A stretch of 9,392 bases of DNA from Helicobacteraceae bacterium UBA6016. GTDB lineage: Bacteria > Campylobacterota > Campylobacteria > Campylobacterales > UBA6016. Position numbers and translations under genes: made by a program. The notes under the pieces are model-generated. The model had not been told where the DNA came from. It saw only the letters and a list, made by a program, of their open reading frames with translations, and ran no database searches. This document shows positions 7,222 through 9,392 of this stretch, piece by piece. The stretch is taken from the NCBI GenBank assembly GCA_002428055.1, contig DIZY01000088.1:1-9392 (forward strand), written 5' to 3'. Position 1 is the first letter of the stretch; the number at the start of each line of letters is the position of its first letter.

Positions 7222-7954
7222 CTATCTCTCTGCCTTCCAAAAAGCTTTGAATTACTGCGTTATCGCTATTTTTGAAGCTTTCGGTGTCACTGCTTTCAAT
7301 TATTTTTCCCTCATATAGCATTGCGGCGTAGTCGGCGCATTTGAATGCCTCTTTGATGTCGTGGCTTATCAGTATAGATGTTATTTTGAGCTCTTTTTGG
7401 AGCTTTATTATCATTTGACTTATCTGGTCGCTGATGATTGGGTCTAGCCCTGTTGTCGGCTCGTCGTACAGCATAATTTTGGGCTTTAGAATGATGGTTC
7501 TTGCTAGTCCGGCTCTCTTTCTCATCCCGCCGGATAGCTCGTCAGGATATAGTTTTGAGACCCTTTCAGGTTCTAGCGCCACCATCTCTAGCGCGGCATA
7601 CACCTCTTTTTTTATACTCTCTTCATCCATGTCGGTGTGCTCTCTAAGTGGGAAAGCTATATTTTCGTAAACATTCATACTGTCAAAAAGCGCACCGCTT
7701 TGAAATAAAAAGCCTATTTTTTTGCGAAGCTCTAGCTGCTCTTCCCCCTCAAGCCCTGTGATTTTTTTGCCGTCCAGTGTTATTTCGCCGCTATCGGGTT
7801 GCAAAAGACCCACTATATGCTTTATAATTGTAGATTTTCCGCTGCCGGACATTCCAAATATTACGGTTGTGGCGCCCTCGTTTATATTGAGATTTATGCC
7901 GCGAAGTATCTCTTTTTGCCCAAATCTTTTACAGAGATTTTTTATCTCAATCAT
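7214..7954 (-). CDS. MlaF-type ABC transporter ATP-binding protein
   Basis: ATPase subunit of a phospholipid (Mla/MCE-type) ABC importer or exporter at the inner membrane; 246 residues, normal for the family. Walker A GMSGSGKST is at 34-42 and the Q-loop Gln at 85. The following ALFDSMNVYENIAFPLREH (88-106) is characteristic of MlaF and its relatives. The signature LSGGMRKRAGLART lies at 140-153, Walker B IMLYDEP at 160-166 with catalytic Glu165, and the switch His at 198. Campylobacter IamA is a likely relative. Normally the MlaE permease and an MlaD/MCE substrate-binding protein are encoded next to it; neither is here, so partners must lie elsewhere. It is last in a minus-strand run, starting inside the end of the DUF4149 gene (8-bp overlap). 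Its Shine-Dalgarno is weak, which suggests translational coupling. Confidence 0.9.
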   Translation of the reverse strand: MIEIKNLCKRFGQKEILRGINLNINEGATTVIFGMSGSGKSTIIKHIVGLLQPDSGEITLDGKKITGLEGEEQLELRKKIGFLFQSGALFDSMNVYENIAFPLREHTDMDEESIKKEVYAALEMVALEPERVSKLYPDELSGGMRKRAGLARTIILKPKIMLYDEPTTGLDPIISDQISQMIIKLQKELKITSILISHDIKEAFKCADYAAMLYEGKIIESSDTESFKNSDNAVIQSFLEGREIAS

Positions 7955-8450
7955 TTATCGGTTTCTCTTTCCAGAAGTTGCAAGACAAAATGGCGGAAAA
8001 TCTAAAAAAGAATGAGAGGGTGAGTGTAAAAAGGAGTAGTTTAAAATCCAGCTCCGCAATTTTGTGGATCGTGTCAAATTCAGGCGAGCGGATAGCCTCC
8101 TCGCCCATCGCCTGGAATGCGATGATTTGCGGTGTTAGGATGAAGGCGTAGACACCGATTGCCGCTACATTAGCGACTGACAAAATCAGCATTAGGATGC
8201 TATTTTTTTTGTTAACCGCCAAAAATCCCTCAAAGGCTATGATTAGTGCAGCTGTCACTAAAAGCATGTAGTTGAATCTGGAAAATATTTCGCTCATCAT
8301 GAGTCCGGCGTCGTATCTGGCAAGTAGCTTTACCCCAAAAATAATTTCCGAGTGAAATATAATCGGCGCTATTAGCGCTCCTAGTAAAAAAACACCTACC
8401 GCCGCTCCGGCGAGACAAAATAGGTAAAAAGAGGCGAAAAGCTTTATCAT
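7947..8450 (-). CDS. DUF4149-like four-helix membrane protein
   Basis: Small integral membrane protein of 167 residues, function unknown. Hydrophobic segments lie at about 5-30, 58-79, 84-107 and 136-155. Features resembling DUF4149 (TMEM205-like) proteins are the glycine/alanine-rich first helix, the conserved-looking YAFILTPQI at 101-109 and the short polar stretch FDTIHKIAELDFKL at 125-138 before the last helix. The family assignment is from memory of its pattern. The frame also opens at 8486 inside prmC, but the ATG at 8450 has AAGGA 8 nt upstream and lies one nucleotide after the prmC stop, so it is preferred. It overlaps the MlaF-like gene by 8 bp. Being between prmC and an ABC ATPase does not by itself show it is the transporter's permease; it lacks the length and pattern of MlaE. 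Confidence 0.78.
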   Translation of the reverse strand: MIKLFASFYLFCLAGAAVGVFLLGALIAPIIFHSEIIFGVKLLARYDAGLMMSEIFSRFNYMLLVTAALIIAFEGFLAVNKKNSILMLILSVANVAAIGVYAFILTPQIIAFQAMGEEAIRSPEFDTIHKIAELDFKLLLFTLTLSFFFRFSAILSCNFWKEKPIND

Positions 8451-8451
8451 T

Positions 8452-9264
8452 CTAATATTCCTTAATAATCCAAAAACCTCTATCAAATTCGGCGTAGTCT
8501 TTATAAAATCCGTATCTGATATTTTTTAATTTTTCGAGCCTTGCGAGAACTCTCTCTCGTTGATCAAATCCGACTTCGCACACAAAGGCCTTAAAGCCTC
8601 TTTCAAAAAAACCGTTGATTGCCGCCTCTACTATCTCTGCCCCGTTTTCTCCGCCAAAGAGCGCATTGTGCGGTTCGTATAGTACATTTGTATCTAGTTT
8701 GTAACTATTTTGTATATAAGGTGGATTTGCGGTTAGTATATCAAAACTATCGTCTTTTATGTTCACAAAAAGGTCGGATAATAAGAAATTTATATCTATA
8801 TTTAACTTTTCGGCATTTATGCGCGCAACAGACAAAGCATCCTCGCTTATATCCGAGGCGGTGACGCTTAGGTCTGGCAGCTCTTTTTTTAGCGTACAGG
8901 CTATCGCTCCGCTTCCCGTGCAGATGTCAAGAAGAGAGGTCGCATTTAGCTCTTTTGCTATCTCTAACGCCCTATCGACAAGTAGCTCGGTTTCCGGTCT
9001 CGGTATCAGGCATCTTGCGTCGACGAAAAAGTCATATCCGTAAAATCCGGCTTCGTTTACTATGTACTCAAACGGCATATTTTGTTTCCGCTTTGCTAAA
9101 AAATCTTCAACAACGGCGCCATCTATTTCAATCTCGTCATCCGCAATAAGAGCCACCTTGCTTTTGCCGCTATGCTTGGCATAGAGCCATAGACACTCTT
9201 TTGCGGCCGTTTCTATGTGGGATAGCTCTAGTTTTGCTTTTTTTTGCGCTTCTTTGAGTTTCAT
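8452..9264 (-). CDS. prmC: peptide chain release factor N5-glutamine methyltransferase
   Basis: PrmC (HemK) methylates the Gln of the GGQ motif in release factors RF1 and RF2 with SAM, raising termination efficiency. The length of 270 residues is normal. An N-terminal helical domain (about 1-70) recognises the release factor. GFYGYDFFVDARCLIPRPETELLVD at 73-97 is the family linker. Motif I LDICTGSGAIACTL lies at 112-125, the acidic SAM-binding residue in ASDIS at 136-140, and the catalytic NPPY at 180-183, followed by YEPHNALFGGENG (196-208), typical of PrmC. The ATG overlaps the stop of the upstream M48 peptidase gene (ATGA), and the TAG is one base from the next start, so this is a tightly coupled operon. 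Release factor genes are not in the window. Confidence 0.96.
   Translation of the reverse strand: MKLKEAQKKAKLELSHIETAAKECLWLYAKHSGKSKVALIADDEIEIDGAVVEDFLAKRKQNMPFEYIVNEAGFYGYDFFVDARCLIPRPETELLVDRALEIAKELNATSLLDICTGSGAIACTLKKELPDLSVTASDISEDALSVARINAEKLNIDINFLLSDLFVNIKDDSFDILTANPPYIQNSYKLDTNVLYEPHNALFGGENGAEIVEAAINGFFERGFKAFVCEVGFDQRERVLARLEKLKNIRYGFYKDYAEFDRGFWIIKEY
8459..8463 (-). promoter_or_regulatory. ribosome binding site of the DUF4149-like gene
   Basis: AAGGA (minus strand) is contained in the last codons of prmC, 8 nt before the ATG at 8450. It decides the start of the membrane protein against the in-frame ATG at 8486 and fits termination-reinitiation after prmC. Confidence 0.6.
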
Positions 9265-9392
9265 CCGTTATTTAGCTTCTCTATTCTTTGCGTGATAGGC
9301 GGGTGTGTGTAGTCAAAAAATATTTTTATTTTTGATGCGTACGGAAAAGCTTTATTCTCTTTCGACAAGATTTTTAACGCCTCTATCATCGC
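9261..9392 (-). CDS. M48 family metallopeptidase (Ste24-like), C-terminal end only
   Basis: The reading frame enters from the right edge and ends with TGA at 9263-9261, giving 43 residues. The peptide includes ALKILSKENKAFPYASKIK and then FFDYTHPPITQRIEKLNN. The pattern (F/Y)(S/T)HPP followed by a hydrophobic residue, a short spacer and RIxxL is the conserved C-terminal signature of M48 peptidases, and the spacing most resembles the CAAX-protease/Ste24 branch. The zinc site HExxH and membrane helices would lie outside the window, so activity cannot be judged. Its stop overlaps the prmC start by 4 bp. Orthologues beside prmC would be expected in related genomes, but I cannot check this here. 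Confidence 0.75.
   Translation of the reverse strand, partial: AMIEALKILSKENKAFPYASKIKIFFDYTHPPITQRIEKLNNG

Noticed and set aside
7241..7281. Inverted repeat AAAGCTT/AAGCTTT as a terminator near the end of the MlaF-like gene
   Set aside because: Only 7 bp arms, a 27-nt loop, no T run, and it lies inside conserved-length coding sequence.
7947..8450. Four-helix membrane protein as the MlaE permease for the neighbouring ATPase
   Set aside because: At 167 residues it is much shorter than MlaE and shows no MlaE-type sequence; it fits DUF4149 better.
8451..8486. Upstream in-frame ATG extending the DUF4149-like protein by 12 residues into prmC
   Set aside because: The ATG at 8450 has AAGGA at good spacing and gives a membrane protein beginning right before its first helix.

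Overview
This window looks like an ordinary, gene-dense stretch of a Campylobacterota (formerly Epsilonproteobacteria) chromosome. The best clue is the gene order. A SurA_N-type periplasmic chaperone sits directly before ftsA and ftsZ, with rsmH and bioA on the other strand. As I recall, the same neighbourhood occurs in Campylobacter jejuni (rsmH, PPIase-like gene, ftsA, ftsZ) and Helicobacter pylori (bioA, SurA_N protein, ftsA, ftsZ). A free-living sulfur-oxidising relative (Sulfurimonas/Sulfuricurvum-like) is plausible, but the genus cannot be fixed from the sequence alone. Nearly every base is coding; the largest gap is 79 bp.

Layout. (1) Positions 1-1719, minus strand: bioA, then the first part of rsmH, which runs off the left edge. 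rsmH uses a TTG start. As given it contains two single-base insertions about 30 bp apart that break the frame, either sequencing or assembly errors or a real disruption. (2) 1720-1798: short AT-rich divergent promoter region. (3) 1799-7217, plus strand: ppiD-like chaperone, ftsA, ftsZ, and a two-receiver diguanylate cyclase. Gaps are 10, 20 and 25 bp, so this is probably one operon. (4) 7214-9392, minus strand: the end of an M48 (Ste24-like) peptidase, prmC, a DUF4149-like membrane protein and an MlaF-type ABC ATPase, with overlapping or 1-nt-spaced junctions. The two operons converge and share a CTAG that supplies both TAG stop codons, at the centre of a 12-bp perfect palindrome.

How they fit together. 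FtsA anchors FtsZ filaments to the membrane through a C-terminal amphipathic helix, and FtsZ ends in the conserved peptide that binds FtsA. PpiD-like chaperones act at the outer face of the inner membrane on exported proteins. The diguanylate cyclase after ftsZ carries an intact GGEEF active site, an RxxD inhibitory site, one canonical receiver and one degenerate receiver, so it would link a phosphorelay signal to c-di-GMP, possibly expressed together with the division genes. RsmH (16S rRNA m4C1402) and PrmC (release-factor glutamine methylation) serve translation. The MlaF-like ATPase would power phospholipid transport, but its permease and MCE partners are not in the window.

I found no mobile elements, CRISPR arrays, tRNA/rRNA genes or phage genes, and no convincing new system. 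The points most worth a second look are the rsmH frame breaks, the ftsZ/diguanylate cyclase linkage, the orphan MlaF-like ATPase, and the overlapping convergent stops.
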